Shown here: positions 21,748-32,685 of the stretch, piece by piece
How the letters are laid out: each line of letters begins with the position of its first letter
Numbering within the stretch: position 1 is the stretch's first letter
Translations under genes and position numbers: made by a program
DNA from: Archegozetes longisetosus
Lineage: Eukaryota; Arthropoda; Arachnida; Sarcoptiformes; Trhypochthoniidae
Direction: 5' to 3'
NCBI GenBank assembly: GCA_018873245.2
Contig: JAEMBT020000009.1
Span: forward strand, 12,745,112 to 12,809,111
Length of the DNA stretch: 64,000 bases
The notes under the pieces: generated by a model
Told to the model about the DNA's origin: nothing
The model's database searches: none
The model's input: the letters and a program-made list of their open reading frames with translations, nothing else

Positions 21748-21985
21748 GTGACATTACCGCGCAAGTCACTACAGCGCACGACTTTACCGCGTACGACACT
21801 ACCGCGCGAGCGACACTACCGCTCAAATGAGACTACAGCGTAAACAACACTACCGCGCAAACGACAATACCGGGTAAACGTCACTTCCACGTGGTAGTAT
21901 ATTTTGAGAGATATTTATTTTACGCGTTAATTGAGTTAGCGCGGTGTTGTCGTTCGCGCGGTATTCTCATTTGCGCGGCTTTGCT
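21748..21985. repeat. CpG-rich 17-base minisatellite in two opposed arrays
   Basis: About eight to nine degenerate units of the form GACACTACCGCGCAAAC run from 21750 to about 21896. About three more units in reverse orientation occupy 21938-21985 (for example GTTGTCGTTCGCGCGGTATT). A 40-base AT-rich spacer lies between them. The CGCG-rich units contrast sharply with the AT-rich surroundings. Opposed arrays like this are common subterminal structures of foldback or MITE-type transposons. Confidence 0.85.
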
Positions 21986-21990
21986 TTAGA

Positions 21991-22880
21991 ATATGGTCCA
22001 CCTCCGGGGCGTGGCTACCCATGTGGGAGGATACTACTCAGTGTAGAGAATATACATATCAAGTATGGACTGCCTCGCGCCAGGGGGCAGAGTTATGGAT
22101 AAATGTATAATTGTACTAAATCTAATTACGTACTGGAAAATATAGCCAGTAGGTGCTAATTATGGACCTAATCCACCCGAAAATATTGACCAAACCTAAG
22201 GTAATTATAGGTCAGGTCGCGTAGCAACCTGACCTATCCTTACTTAGGTTAGGTTATGTCGGACTTGGTCAATATCATGAGTAAACTTAAATAATTTATT
22301 TAGAAGCATTCTTTTACATATAATTTGAGAGGAAAATAAAAGATGTTTTCTTTATTAGTTTTCTTTTTTGCAATTTTGTTTTTTGGACTTGAATTACATT
22401 TTAATTTTACATTATTTACAGATTAAATTCAGTTATTGGGTATACATATTTTATATCTGTTAACAGAGCTTCGAATATATTATCCCCTCTTTCGCAAACA
22501 TCCTTTCTCCACTGGTACTCGCACATATGCATCTCAATATCTTCCAGTGAGTGAGAGTATTTTTCGCTCTTTTATCTGTACCACTAATTAACATTAGGGA
22601 TATTCAATGTTTATTCATAACTCCGCCTCTTTTAGTCTCATATACTTCAAACTTGGTATAAACAAACTTCATCGATAATAGGATACATTCATGTGCAGAC
22701 CACGACTACTAGTGCTATGGATGCTTAATAATTCATGAAAACATTTTTCAAATTTTTGAATTTGAATTGTTATAACTCGGCTCCTCCTGGCACGAGGCAC
22801 TCAATACTTAATATGTATATTTCATACACTGAGTAGTACCCTTCCATATGGGTTGCTACCCTCCCGGCGGTGGGCCATAT
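21991..22880. mobile_element. ~890-base terminal-inverted-repeat element with ~105-base arms
   Basis: The left arm 21991-22096 and the right arm 22771-22880 are inverted copies at roughly 80 percent by eye. Shared words are GGNCCACC, GGGNAGGNTACTACTCAGTGTA, AATATACATAT, AAGTAT and TGCCTCGNGCCAG. The interior has no open frame of note but contains a strong hairpin at 22182-22275 built on AATATTGACCAA, CCTAA and ATAGGTCAGGT, with its complement. It is non-autonomous with no identifiable transposase. Its arms abut the CpG-rich minisatellite on the left, so the two may be parts of one larger foldback unit. Confidence 0.8.
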
Positions 22881-22894
22881 AGTAAAGCGTACCC

Positions 22895-23980
22895 TAAAAT
22901 AATTCAAATTCGAGTCATTTTCAAATTTTAGAACTCACTTTAAATTCAGCTCAAAGTAAAATTGAAAATCAATCAAAGGCCTTAATTAGGACCATATAAG
23001 CATCTCGCCTAATCGCCCACCAAGCCAATATGGGTTTCAAATTAATGTTTATGAAGAGTGGAATCGAAAGCAGATTTTAAAAAATACGATGGCTAAGAGG
23101 AGATATGAATTTTTATAGATTGACATTTAAGAGATTAAAAATTCAACTTTTTGATTATGTTTTTTAAAGAAATATTTAAGCTAAAACCTTATTGATAGGT
23201 GCTATCAAATGTTTTAATCGTTTTTGAAAAATGTATATAGAAGCCACTGAAAATTTTTTTTCTGTAATGGTTGCGTCATCATTGAGGCGGATCTCGGGCG
23301 TTCCCTCTTTAATAAAGCCCGCGCTGGGACTTAAGCAGAGGGTCTCCAGTATCAAGTGAGCTGCAGTCTCTCTCCTGGTTAACGCCCATAGCTGAGGTTC
23401 CCGCTGAGCTCCAAGGAAGCACAGCTAGCTGCAATCTTTTAAAGAACAGTTGTACTGGATGCAACGGTTCTTTAAAGCAGAAGAGAAAAACCCCTCTGGC
23501 AGATTCAGTGGCCAGTACTCATTCTGTCAGAGTACCACTCTAACTTGCTTAATAATCAAAGATGGGTGAAACAAACCACACTAAAATTGAAAAGAGTCAC
23601 TTTAAAAATCTGAGATGGAGGACAACAAGCTCACCTCCACGTGTTGTTCCCTGGGTAATGCTAATGAACTTCCTGAATGTAATTAATAATCCTTAGTATT
23701 AAATACTCATATCAAATATTCATATTTCTTCTCAACCATCGTATCTTGAAAAATTCTTTCTGCTTTCAATTTTTCTCCAAATAAGCTTAAATTTGAATTG
23801 GCTTCGTGGCCAATTAGGCAAAATCTGATTAGGTCTTTTATATTCAAAGTCAACTTTCACATTCAATACAATTTCAAATCGAAGTTTATTCGCAATTTTC
23901 TTCTAAATTCGATCGAAATTTTCTTAATCTTTATTCTAAATCATTGAGAATTAAAGACACAGTAAAAATGATCAAACTCG
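22895..23980. mobile_element. Foldback element with ~200-base diverged arms around a GC-rich core
   Basis: Sequence at about 22975-23115 recurs inverted at about 23705-23845. Shared words include GAAAGCAGA, ATACGATGG and AATATGAAT-like blocks, AAGCCAAT, and GCCTAAT followed by GCCNACNAAGCC. Similarity fades outward to about 22895 and 23980. The arms enclose a core (23266-23660) that is far richer in G+C than anything nearby. No transposase frame is visible. It lies downstream of the F-box gene's stop codon on the opposite side and may be transcribed into its 3' end. Confidence 0.65.
23266..23660. other. GC-rich unassigned segment, possible structured RNA or element fragment
   Basis: This segment contains words such as GAGGCGGATCTCGGGCGTTC, CCCGCGCTGGGACTTAAGCA and GTTCCCGCTGAGCTCCAAGG. 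There are several local inverted repeats (for example TTTAAAGAACAGTTG with GCAACGGTTCTTTAAA at about 23438-23477). No protein frame is evident on either strand. I compared it mentally with 5S, U3, 7SK, RNase P/MRP and SRP RNAs and saw no match. It may be the passenger of the surrounding foldback element, a retroelement untranslated region or an unrecognised RNA. Confidence 0.4.
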
Positions 23981-24128
23981 AATCTTCATTTGAAGTTGAA
24001 TATTTATTGAGGTCAGTAATATTTTCGAATGTCGCTCTTTTGACTATCAGTTTTTTGACTATCGGCCTTATGATTGTCGGTCCACAGATTCAAACTCATT
24101 TTAAATAGAAATATAAGATTTAGATCAA

Positions 24129-26031
24129 TTACAACATAAAAGGTTCATGAATTATATATATTCTAGGTGAATTTCGTTTAAATGAATCCAATGGAATTGA
24201 CTTCAATTTTAATATAAAAAGATCGTTGAGATCACTTTTTTTCATTAATTGATCTAATGATTCAAAAAGAGAAGTCGAACTTATATCATATCGAAAAATA
24301 GTTAAATATCTCAAACTTTTAAAATTAGGCAATAATTGACATAATTCATTGTGAAAAGGTTTCGGTCTATCATTTCTAAAATAAAAACCTAAAATCGATA
24401 ACTCTTTCAAATGTTTTAAATTAGAGACTGAAAGCCAACACTTGTTTTTGCAAACGGAACAACTATAGCGTTCAGATTTGTCGCGAATTTCCGCCGGCTC
24501 ACAACAGCATTGAATTTCAATTGTCTTCAAACTCAATTTATTCAATTGAGGTAAACAATGCTCAATAGAACTGAATGCACGATTCGAAAGACATGCTCGA
24601 GATATCTCTAAGACTTTAACTGACGGCAATCCGTCTTTTATGCACCAAATCAGTCCGTCGTCAACATTAGTGTCACTGAATGTATTTAAGTCGAGTGAAA
24701 ATTCTTGAAGATTTGGTAATTTTGAAATAGGTGACGAAGACATCAGTATTATCTCATTATAAGATAAATTGACTTTTAGTCGAACCAAATTAATAAATGT
24801 CTCGCCAATCTTTTTTAACACATCGGTCGTTGACAATGTATTTGAAAAGTAAGCCAAATGAGTCAAACTTTCTCTTTGATTGTCCTCCAACGAATTCAAT
24901 GCCTCCATTGAAAATTCACGACCTGTTCGATCAGTAAATCATGTTAAATAAGTTCTTAGGTATTTCTAATATTCTGCAATTGCTTTCGTTTTATTTTATA
25001 AACGAGGCATAAATTTATCTGAATTCAGCTTAGATTAAATTTTATATTCACCTAAACTATAGAATAGTTTACAAGTGTTTGACAAATGAGACACAAATTT
25101 TCCGACAACATCACGATCAAAATGCGTTCCGACACGAAACTCTTTAATTATTTTAAAGTGTCGAATGAGTTTTTCCAAGTCTTTTTCATTCATTCTATGC
25201 TCATAATGAGGATCTAGTGATAAATGTTGGACAAAAGGTCCCAACACTTTCCCGATTTCATTCCACTCTTGATCTGATCCTTTGTAATCACTATCATCTA
25301 CATAGCCTTTCAGTACGTTACCTGTTTTTCAATAAATTAGATTTATATTAATGTTAACTAATTCACAAAATTCAAAGTCAACTAAACAAAACTCTGAGAA
25401 AAAGCTAACAAATTAAAGTTAGAAAAGTATACAAAATACAAATTCAATTACTTTTCAAATGAAGACATTGGAGAGATGGAAAGAAATGCAGCAATTGTTT
25501 GAAACAATCCGAGTCAATAATACAATGACTGATATGAAGACATTTAACATTGAGACACTTTTGAGAAATGAAATCTAAATTTTGAGTAGATTGCAAACAA
25601 GTCAAGTCATAGAACCAGCCGTTGGACATAACAATCGCTTCTCTAATATCTCCACCTTTGACGCAATGATCATGATCTGATAGTGAGCAACTCCATTCTT
25701 CGTCTTGACTCCAAGTGGTTCCTAAACCGGACTGTTTTGATAGAATTTGATGTATGATAGCTTGCCATCGTTTACAAACTCTTTCAATTGAGAGCTTTTC
25801 TTTTAAATTTAAATACGAAAACAACTTAAACAAAAAATAGTCATCTAATGAGTCAATTTCTATATCAAACTTTTCTGCTATTAAACGGTTGTCTTCTTTT
25901 TGTATCACATCTCCGGTTAATTGTTCGGCTTTTATGCGATCATCTTCATCAAGTGTTGTATTTTTTGTCCTCATTTTTTTAGTTTTATCACCAATTTTAT
26001 TATGGTTACAACTCATATAAATTGTCGACAT
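24129..26031 (-). CDS. F-box protein with leucine-rich repeats, three exons
   Basis: Probable substrate-recognition subunit of an SCF ubiquitin ligase. Exons: 25452-26031, 25052-25321 and 24129-24922, with introns of 130 and 129 bases and GT-AG ends. They join in frame to 548 codons (547 residues plus stop). The F-box is at residues about 60-97 (IDSLDDYFLFKLFSYLNLKE, then KLSIERVCKRW). The remainder has irregular leucine-rich repeats (for example CLNVKCLHISHC, FPSLQCLHLKS, LPNLQEFSLDLN, LPSVKVLEIS, LKHLKELSILGFYF, FKSLRYLTIFRYD) of the FBXL type. An unusual Cys-rich insertion (CCCEPAEIRDKSERYSCSVC followed by KNKC) interrupts the repeats. A possible poly(A) signal (complement of 24003-24008) lies 120 bases downstream. 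No specific orthologue was identified; FBXL-type divergence is high. Confidence 0.85.
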
Positions 26032-26284
26032 TTGGATAGATAAAAATTAGAAATAATAGAATTATAAAAATAATTGAATTATAAAAACATTTAAAGTAAA
26101 ACCAGAATAGAATAGTAACTTGTTTTGCATTAGTGTTGCGTTATATTAAATTCTACAATCAACATTGAAAAATATGACAGATAATACTTATAGGTTAACT
26201 TTTATTACCTATCTCATGTCTATTGCAATGCGATCATTCAACAAGAAATTTTCATACTAGCTTTAAATCAAGTATAATAGTGTA
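26032..26284. other. Upstream flank of the F-box gene
   Basis: AT-rich stretch that presumably carries the promoter and 5' untranslated region of the minus-strand F-box gene. No specific element was recognised. Confidence 0.35.
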
Positions 26285-26482
26285 TATTATCGTTACATGT
26301 TCAGGATGTACAATTGGCAACACCCACTATCCCTTAGCATTAGTTATACCCCTCTCAATATCAGTAAAAGAGCCAATGACTCGGAACACACTTTATTTTA
26401 TTGTGTGACGCTATGGGGATATAACTTATAGTAAGGGGCAATGGGTTTGCTTGTTGTACATCCTGAACATGTAACGATAATA
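26285..26482. mobile_element. 198-base palindromic MITE-like element
   Basis: Perfect 28-base inverted arms lie at 26285-26312 and 26455-26482 (core CGTTACATGTTCAGGATGTA). Imperfect complementarity continues inward (AGTTATACCCCT against GGGGATATAACT at about 26342 and 26415). A transcript would fold into one long hairpin. The only open frame, 60 codons, just reflects the palindrome. No transposase is present; perfect arms suggest recent activity. The superfamily cannot be assigned without other copies. Confidence 0.85.
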
Positions 26483-26589
26483 ACATAGGTTACGAGTATT
26501 CGAGCAAGCGATGGACCTGCCATCCTATGCTTAAGGGATCAGTTCAGGATAAGGAAACCAATAGCTACTGTAGTTGACTTTAGACAACT

Positions 26590-27480
26590 TGTGGATAATT
26601 TCGTAACTTTTTTGATAAGGTTCACACGAAAAGTTTGTTATTCACATCCAGTCATTTGATTAGGTATTATTGGCTTGATTGATAAGTTTCTAGACTGACT
26701 AGTTTTCAGTAATTTTTTCAGAGATTTCTCAGCAAATAATTCAATTATGACCTAAATGATGATGATTGACCTGACCAGTCTGTTCCTGCCACTTACCAAA
26801 GAAATGTTCTCTATCGCCATTGAAAAATGAAAGAAATGATCGGTGAAAGGGACTTTTTTGACATAAACCATCGCCATTTGAAGAATACTGCTCATAACTT
26901 GATGCTTTTTTTCCTTTAAACAATCCACTAACTCTGCTTACTGCCTGACTCGATTGATCAGATTTTCACTTAAGAGGTTATCGGTGATGGATACGAATAG
27001 ATCCAAGCCTACGGTTGAAGTCCTCTGAATGCGGGACTCGAATTACTGGGACAGGCATTTAGCTGAACATTTTAGAGTATCAACTGGAAGAGCGCATCAA
27101 ATTGTGCGCAATAATTTTTACGTGTGGAGGTTTGTGTCGAGTGTCACTATTTTGGTAATTTTTGAGAATTGACAAAATGGAATGCATAAAATCTTTGGCA
27201 AGTGGTGGGAACAGATGAGTCAGGTCAATCATCATCATTCAGTTCATATTTGAATGATTTGTTGAAAAATCACTGAAAAATTACTAAAAACTAGTCAGTC
27301 TAGAAACTTATCAATCAAGCCAATATAAGTACTAACATTGGAGCATACGCATGTTGGGACCTTTAGATACTGTTTGAATCTCTTGTATCATGTAGAACTT
27401 AGACTAAAATGGTTTATATCACACTTTTCAGATCCAATCTTAAAGTGCTCGTCTTATTTTAAAAGACAGTTTTGGCGCTA
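26590..27480 (+). repeat. Dispersed repeat copy split by a later insertion
   Basis: Positions 26590-26669 and 27326-27480 correspond to the two halves of the uninterrupted repeat at 14545-14830 (opposite orientation there). The halves are separated by a 654-base element. The flanking word GATTAGGTAT-TA on the left and TA-TAAGTACT on the right corresponds to GATTGGGTATCATAAGTACT in the empty copy. This shows duplication of a TA dinucleotide at the insertion. Confidence 0.75.
26670..27323. mobile_element. 654-base Tc1/mariner-type element with ~140-base inverted repeats, nested
   Basis: It begins TTGGCTTGATTGATAAG and ends with its complement. Inverted similarity extends about 140 bases in from each end (26670 to about 26812, about 27185 to 27323). 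The TA duplication at 26668-26669 and 27324-27325 identifies the Tc1/mariner superfamily. Both arms encode related short peptides ending in VNHHH (KWQEQTGQVNHHH on minus, KWWEQMSQVNHHH on plus). These may be the C-terminal tail of the lost transposase carried in the long arms. The centre holds a possible helix-turn-helix scrap (VSTGRAHQIVRNN). It is non-autonomous. Confidence 0.85.
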
Positions 27481-27730
27481 ACTTCAACATATTGCTGTCC
27501 TTTCTTTGCTCTAATTGACTAAATGATTGAAAATTTATATGAACTGCTAGTTAATAATTATTGCAATGATAGCAACATCAATAATTCATTTGAATTACTT
27601 AATAAAAATATTGAACATTATGGAACATTTATTACTTTATCAATGAATCAACAAACAATTCTAATAAATTCTATAACAATTGGTATGATAGATAACATAA
27701 ATTAAAACTAAATCATAATATAAAATATAA
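27481..27730. other. 3' flank of mitochondrial AlaRS gene
   Basis: AT-rich. A TTTATT at 27628-27633 is AATAAA on the minus strand, about 100 bases past the AlaRS stop codon, and is a plausible poly(A) signal. A 60-codon plus-strand frame here (27523-27705) is low-complexity Asn/Ile-rich and is probably not a gene. Confidence 0.45.
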
Positions 27731-29980
27731 TTAATTTTTAGTAAAATGATTGGTTCCTATCTCTAATGCAGTATTAATAGCTTCATCAATTAATTCAATA
27801 GAACCACACTTGAAAGATGAAAGTTTATGCACTCTTTTATTAGACAAAACTTCAGTATTTGAAAGTTTGTTCATCACTTGAGTCATCCATTGATTAGCTT
27901 TTAAATACTTCTGATAGTCATTAGGTACAGTGTATTGACTGTAAAATTCATTATTATTTGCTGATATATAAAATAGAGCTGTAGGTTTACTTCCAAAATA
28001 ATCTAAAGCTATCTTCAATACTAATTTCATATCACCTTTTCCCACAATTTTGTGTACGAAATATTCTGATCGGTTTTTTGCTACTACTTCTGCAAACTCT
28101 TTAGAAAGTAAATCTTTTAGATTTTGTTCTTCCAAATCAAGAGTTTCCTCTAAATTCTTCAGTTCGTCCATTAGTTGGTCTATTTCATCGTTGAGATGAA
28201 AGGGCAAACGGTGTCTGACTGCAATTGTGTGATCACTTAATACATCCCTTATATTAAGTAAGTCTTTTTTATATGAGTTCAATGATTCTCTTTCTATTGT
28301 CTTATTTATGGAGTTTTGTTGAAGACTTTCTTTAATTTTGTTTAGTTTACTGACAAGTTCCTCTCCCAAACTATCTGAATATTTGGTGTCGAGTCCGGAC
28401 AGAGCTCTAATAATAGTTTTGTTCCGTGTAATCGCTGTCTCGTATTTATCAATTTCTTCATCGACAACATTTGTGACACGTATAAGATTTTGCTGCACTT
28501 CAGGAAAAGCGTCACCTAATATTTCTGCTGTAATCAACGCTAATTCAGACATCAATGGACGCGGAGACGATATATTGAAATCATTAGAAGCGATGCCAAT
28601 CGCCCTACGAATGACTTTTCGCAGTATATAGCCAGCACCTCGGTCATCAGGAACAAGACCATCACTTATTGCTATTGTAAGCATTCTTGAGTGATCCGAT
28701 AATATACGATACGATACATCCAAACTATCAGTTATGCTATGAGAATATGGCTTGCATTTGCTCATCTAAACATGTTTGCATTCAATTAGTCTATTGAAAC
28801 ATTTCAATTTGATTAATACCTTTTGGATTGACTCGAAATAAGGCACAAATAGATCCGTTCCATAGTTTGAGTCGACATTTTGAACAATCGATAAAATTCT
28901 TTCCAAACCCATTCCAGTATCAACAAAATGTTTATGCAATGAACTTAATTCACCATTTGGTTTCCTAAATTAAAGTAAAATATTAGACAATATTAAATAT
29001 AAGAGAAAATAGTTATAATATTGACTCACTTATCAAATTGCATAAAAACAATATTCCAGATTTCAATACAATTACTTAATAATTGAGTATGAGTTGAGAA
29101 GGAACTGATAGGATTTAATAAGTAATGGATTTCAGTGCAAATACCACATGGACCCGTTTCGCCCATTTCCCAAAAATTGTCTTTTGCTCCCAAAGGTATG
29201 ACTCGAGATTCAGGCAAACTATTCAATCAAATTTAATTCAATTACAATCTCAATAAATCTTTCAGTTCATACAAATTAATACTTTACCCAATTTTAAGCC
29301 AAATATCTTTAGTTTCATAGTCTGGCTCTAAACCCAACTGCTTGTCTCCACCAAAATACGTAACAATCAATCGGTTTGGATCAAGTTTGAAGACATCAGT
29401 CAATAAACTCCAGGCCATAGAACAGGACTCTTTCTGAATATATTCTGAATTCAATTATTATTTATCCATCAAAACAAGTGAATCAATACCTTATAATAGT
29501 CACCGAAAGACCAATTGCCTAACATTTCAAAGAATGTGTGGTGTGTTATATCTCTACCAACATTTTCAAAATCGCAATGTTTTCCTCCAACACGAACACA
29601 TTTTTGTGAATTAACACAACGTTTCAACGCATTCCTTTCATCATTTGGTGATAACTTATTCAGAAATATTGGTTTGAATTGATTCATACCTACAATAAGA
29701 ATGAGTTAATTTAGTGGTAAAGTAGAAATTGATTCATACCTGCGCTAACAAACAACAATGAGTTGTCATTTTGTGGCAAAACAGGACTCGATCTGACGAA
29801 TAAGTGGTCGTGATCTCTGACGAAGAAGTCGATAAACGACTGACGAACCATCTTTGAGCTGAGTTTGTGTGCATTAGTCTGAAGCGATAGTTTATTACTA
29901 GTTGTTTTACATCTTCTTGTTGTCAAACTGTTTCTAATTTTCAATAATTTATTCAATTTCTGCTTTATTGAGATATTCAT
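27731..29980 (-). CDS. AARS2: Mitochondrial-type alanyl-tRNA synthetase lacking the editing domain, six exons
   Basis: Charges tRNA-Ala; class II synthetase. Exons: 29740-29980, 29490-29689, 29288-29433, 29030-29218, 28820-28964 and 27731-28765. The five introns of 50-69 bases all have GT-AG ends. The sum is 1,956 bases, 651 residues plus stop. The first ~43 residues are rich in Lys/Arg/Ser/Thr without acids, a mitochondrial presequence. Catalytic motifs: [20 protein letters not shown] (motif 1 region), [20 protein letters not shown] (motif 2), TGMGLERI (motif 3). Next come [13 protein letters not shown] and [14 protein letters not shown] of the tRNA-recognition part. After that the usual editing module with its HxxxH and CxxxH zinc motifs is absent. 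About 70 residues of charged helix lead directly to a short C-Ala-like tail ([20 protein letters not shown]). Full-length mitochondrial enzymes are near 980 residues. Confidence 0.9.
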
Positions 29981-30640
29981 TGGTTTCTCATTTGTTGAAA
30001 CACTTTTGAAGACTTAAATGAAAGAGAAATTTAAAAGAGATTTGTTGAAAGCCAAGCTAACATTGAATCCATTGAAACATGTATTTATTTATAAACAATG
30101 TTCATGTGCTTTCCCTCTAAACTACACTTCGCTTATGTCTAACAAATTTTATCGTTTTCTCAATAAAATACCTAAAACTTTATTCAAATATTTCATTCAA
30201 TAAATTTGATTCAATTTTTAGTAATCAATTCCAACAATTTAAAATAAAATCCAAAAGTAAATTACTGAAATAATTAATATTTATTATAACTTAACTTTAC
30301 TGTAATTTTAAAGTCAATTAATCGACAATCGAGAAAATACTAACCGATTATAGATAAGTATTGCTAATCGTATTATTGATTATTTAGCGAATGATTGCTA
30401 TGACAACGAAATGTTGTCCTTTGATTGGTTGTACAATACAAGCCTTTTAGCAGATTTGTAAACTTGGTCAACACGATTGCCAGCTTTGATAGCGTTCTAA
30501 TTCTTCAACTATTATTGATTGACCAGAAGATTCATCTTCTTTTCAACAGATTCTAAGCTGACATAGAGTTTCGCTTTGATGCACACGATTTTCTCGTGTG
30601 ATATAAACTGAGTTTTATTGAGAAAAATTGAACTATAGTT
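29981..30640. other. Upstream flank of AARS2, no gene seen
   Basis: Promoter-side region of the minus-strand synthetase gene. A plus-strand frame of 61 codons at 30018-30203 has no recognisable similarity. AT-rich; no strong motif. Confidence 0.4.
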
Positions 30641-30654
30641 AGGAAGCTGAGAGT

Positions 30655-30730
30655 GGCTTTTGATAACTTTGGTAACTTTAGTAACTTTGGTAACTTTAGG
30701 TAACTTTTGGCAACTTTAGTAGTTTTTGAC
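30655..30730 (+). repeat. Short tandem repeat (GTAACTTTGG-type, ~10 bases)
   Basis: Six to seven degenerate copies of a TAACTTTGG/TAACTTTAG unit in tandem. There is no coding meaning. Confidence 0.9.
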
Positions 30731-32611
30731 AGCTTTGGACTAAATAAGACTATAAGAATTAAAGGAGCGGAGATGATAAGTGCTAGAGATAGGAATATGA
30801 ATCTGCGATATGTAATAATTAGTGCAAATGTTGAAAAACTAGTTATACGAGTAAAGCACTTATTCTCAACCTATATATCTCTAAATAAGACTGTTTTTTG
30901 TTAAAAGTTTTATTCAAAATTTCCTTAAGTCGTATTTAAATTTTCAAACAGTAATAATAGTTTAAGGAATAAATAATGACTATAATGAAATATTAATTAC
31001 TATTAATATTTTGAACACGTTTTCTCAAACACGCAAACAATATAACTATTATTTATTACTATTATTATTACTTATTATTATTATTATTATTTCTTATTTT
31101 TAGACATATCTTATAGTGAAGAACAGGTTTCAATGAAAGTTTGGCCGGCAAGTAGCAGATGTAAAGTGAAACAATGAATTTGTGCTCAAAGCATTACTTA
31201 ACTGTTGAATCATTAGACATAGCACTGATTTGGATAGAATATCATCAATGATTAGTAACCCATTAGTGAGAGTTGAATGATTAGAAATAAGTGATAAATA
31301 AGCAATGGAATCTAGAGTGAATTGAGATTAATTTATGGCTACTGTTTAGGGGGCGTAGAGAATGATTTAGTATTCAAAGTGAAAAGTATTGGCAAAAGAG
31401 GGAAAAGACATGGACAATAATAGTGATGGCAAAGTTGGTGGTCCTCTTTCGGTCTATCCCCAAAGTTTTATGGGGTTCGTTAGTACCTCCCATTTATTCC
31501 ACTATAATAGCCTATCTTTGCAAACTTAATGCTATTTCAACTCAACTTAAATCACTTCTTAGTGCGTCCGATACTATATATTGACTGAATTGAAGATTAA
31601 TTATAGAGTTTTGTATGAATGAAAGTAAGACAAGGCAAAGAAGTGGCAAAACAAAGTTGCATGTAAATTATAAATTCATTATGTCTCACCTGCTTCTTCA
31701 TTATTATCGCTATTTTTATTGAAGGATAGATTGCTCACGAATCAAACCTTTCGATAATTTGCTAACACAAATTCATGCGTTGCTTTAATCATATCTGAGT
31801 GGATAGTCAAAAACATTTGTTTAGTCAATTTAAATGTCAAATGACTTCCTTCAATTCAATTATAATCTATGATCATATTTTGGTTTCTATTTCTTTTCTG
31901 CTTCTTTTCTTCCTCAGAAACTAAATGCTGAAAACTTTTCTCAATCGAAAACTGTAAGTAACTTAAGATTTAGTTAAACTTATCCATAAATCTTATGCAA
32001 TTCTCGATCATTTGAAACCACTTTGAAACTAAAATACCTTTGAATTTTGTTTTTTAGAAGAAATTGCAGTTGAAATTACTCAAAAATTAAGGAATAGGTA
32101 GAACAATCAACGAATCACGGAATATTATTCAAGCTAGAGTGACTTTTGAGTCTGGATACGGATTCTAGCTTTGCAGTTAACTCCTAGCATAAAAACAATA
32201 GTTATATCATCAATATATGTTTATAGATTCTAATTTATACATCTAGATAGAAATTATCATCAAATTATGTCTAATGATAGGAAGAATTGAAGCTAGGTAA
32301 ATTCAAGCTAGATCATTTAAAATGTTAATCTTTTCATTTGATTCATGGCAAAGCTTGACGAAAGCACTAAATAAATTATCTTATTTTTACGTCTTATTTT
32401 TATTTTTCTGAGTACTATCTCTAAAGTGATTAAAATTCATGTCAAGCAAATGCATATCATATTGACCTACAATAATAAGTAAACAAACGTATTAAAGCGC
32501 AAACAGTCAATTCAGCCCTCATTGAATACATAGCGCATAGCATATGGACTGAACGGAAGAGCGGAAGTGAGCTGAAAGTGTGTTACACCAAGAAGTGTAC
32601 TCTGAAAGCAG
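30731..32611. other. Gene-free AT-rich DNA with an (ATT)n stretch
   Basis: No convincing exon. An ATT/TTA microsatellite lies at about 31050-31092. A few less AT-rich patches (31430-31500) carry no readable protein. Confidence 0.4.

Positions 32612-32612
<1 letters not shown>

Positions 32613-32683
<71 letters not shown>
32613..32683 (+). repeat. (GA)n microsatellite, ~70 bases
   Basis: An uninterrupted GA dinucleotide run. The Ser/Leu-rich minus-strand frames overlapping it are artefacts. It is the first of a series of GA/TC tracts spaced through 32-52 kb, upstream of and inside the Psc-like gene. Confidence 0.97.

Positions 32684-32685
<2 letters not shown>

Noticed and set aside
27523-27705. 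60-codon Asn/Ile-rich plus-strand frame
   Set aside because: It is low complexity and overlaps the likely 3' untranslated region of AARS2.
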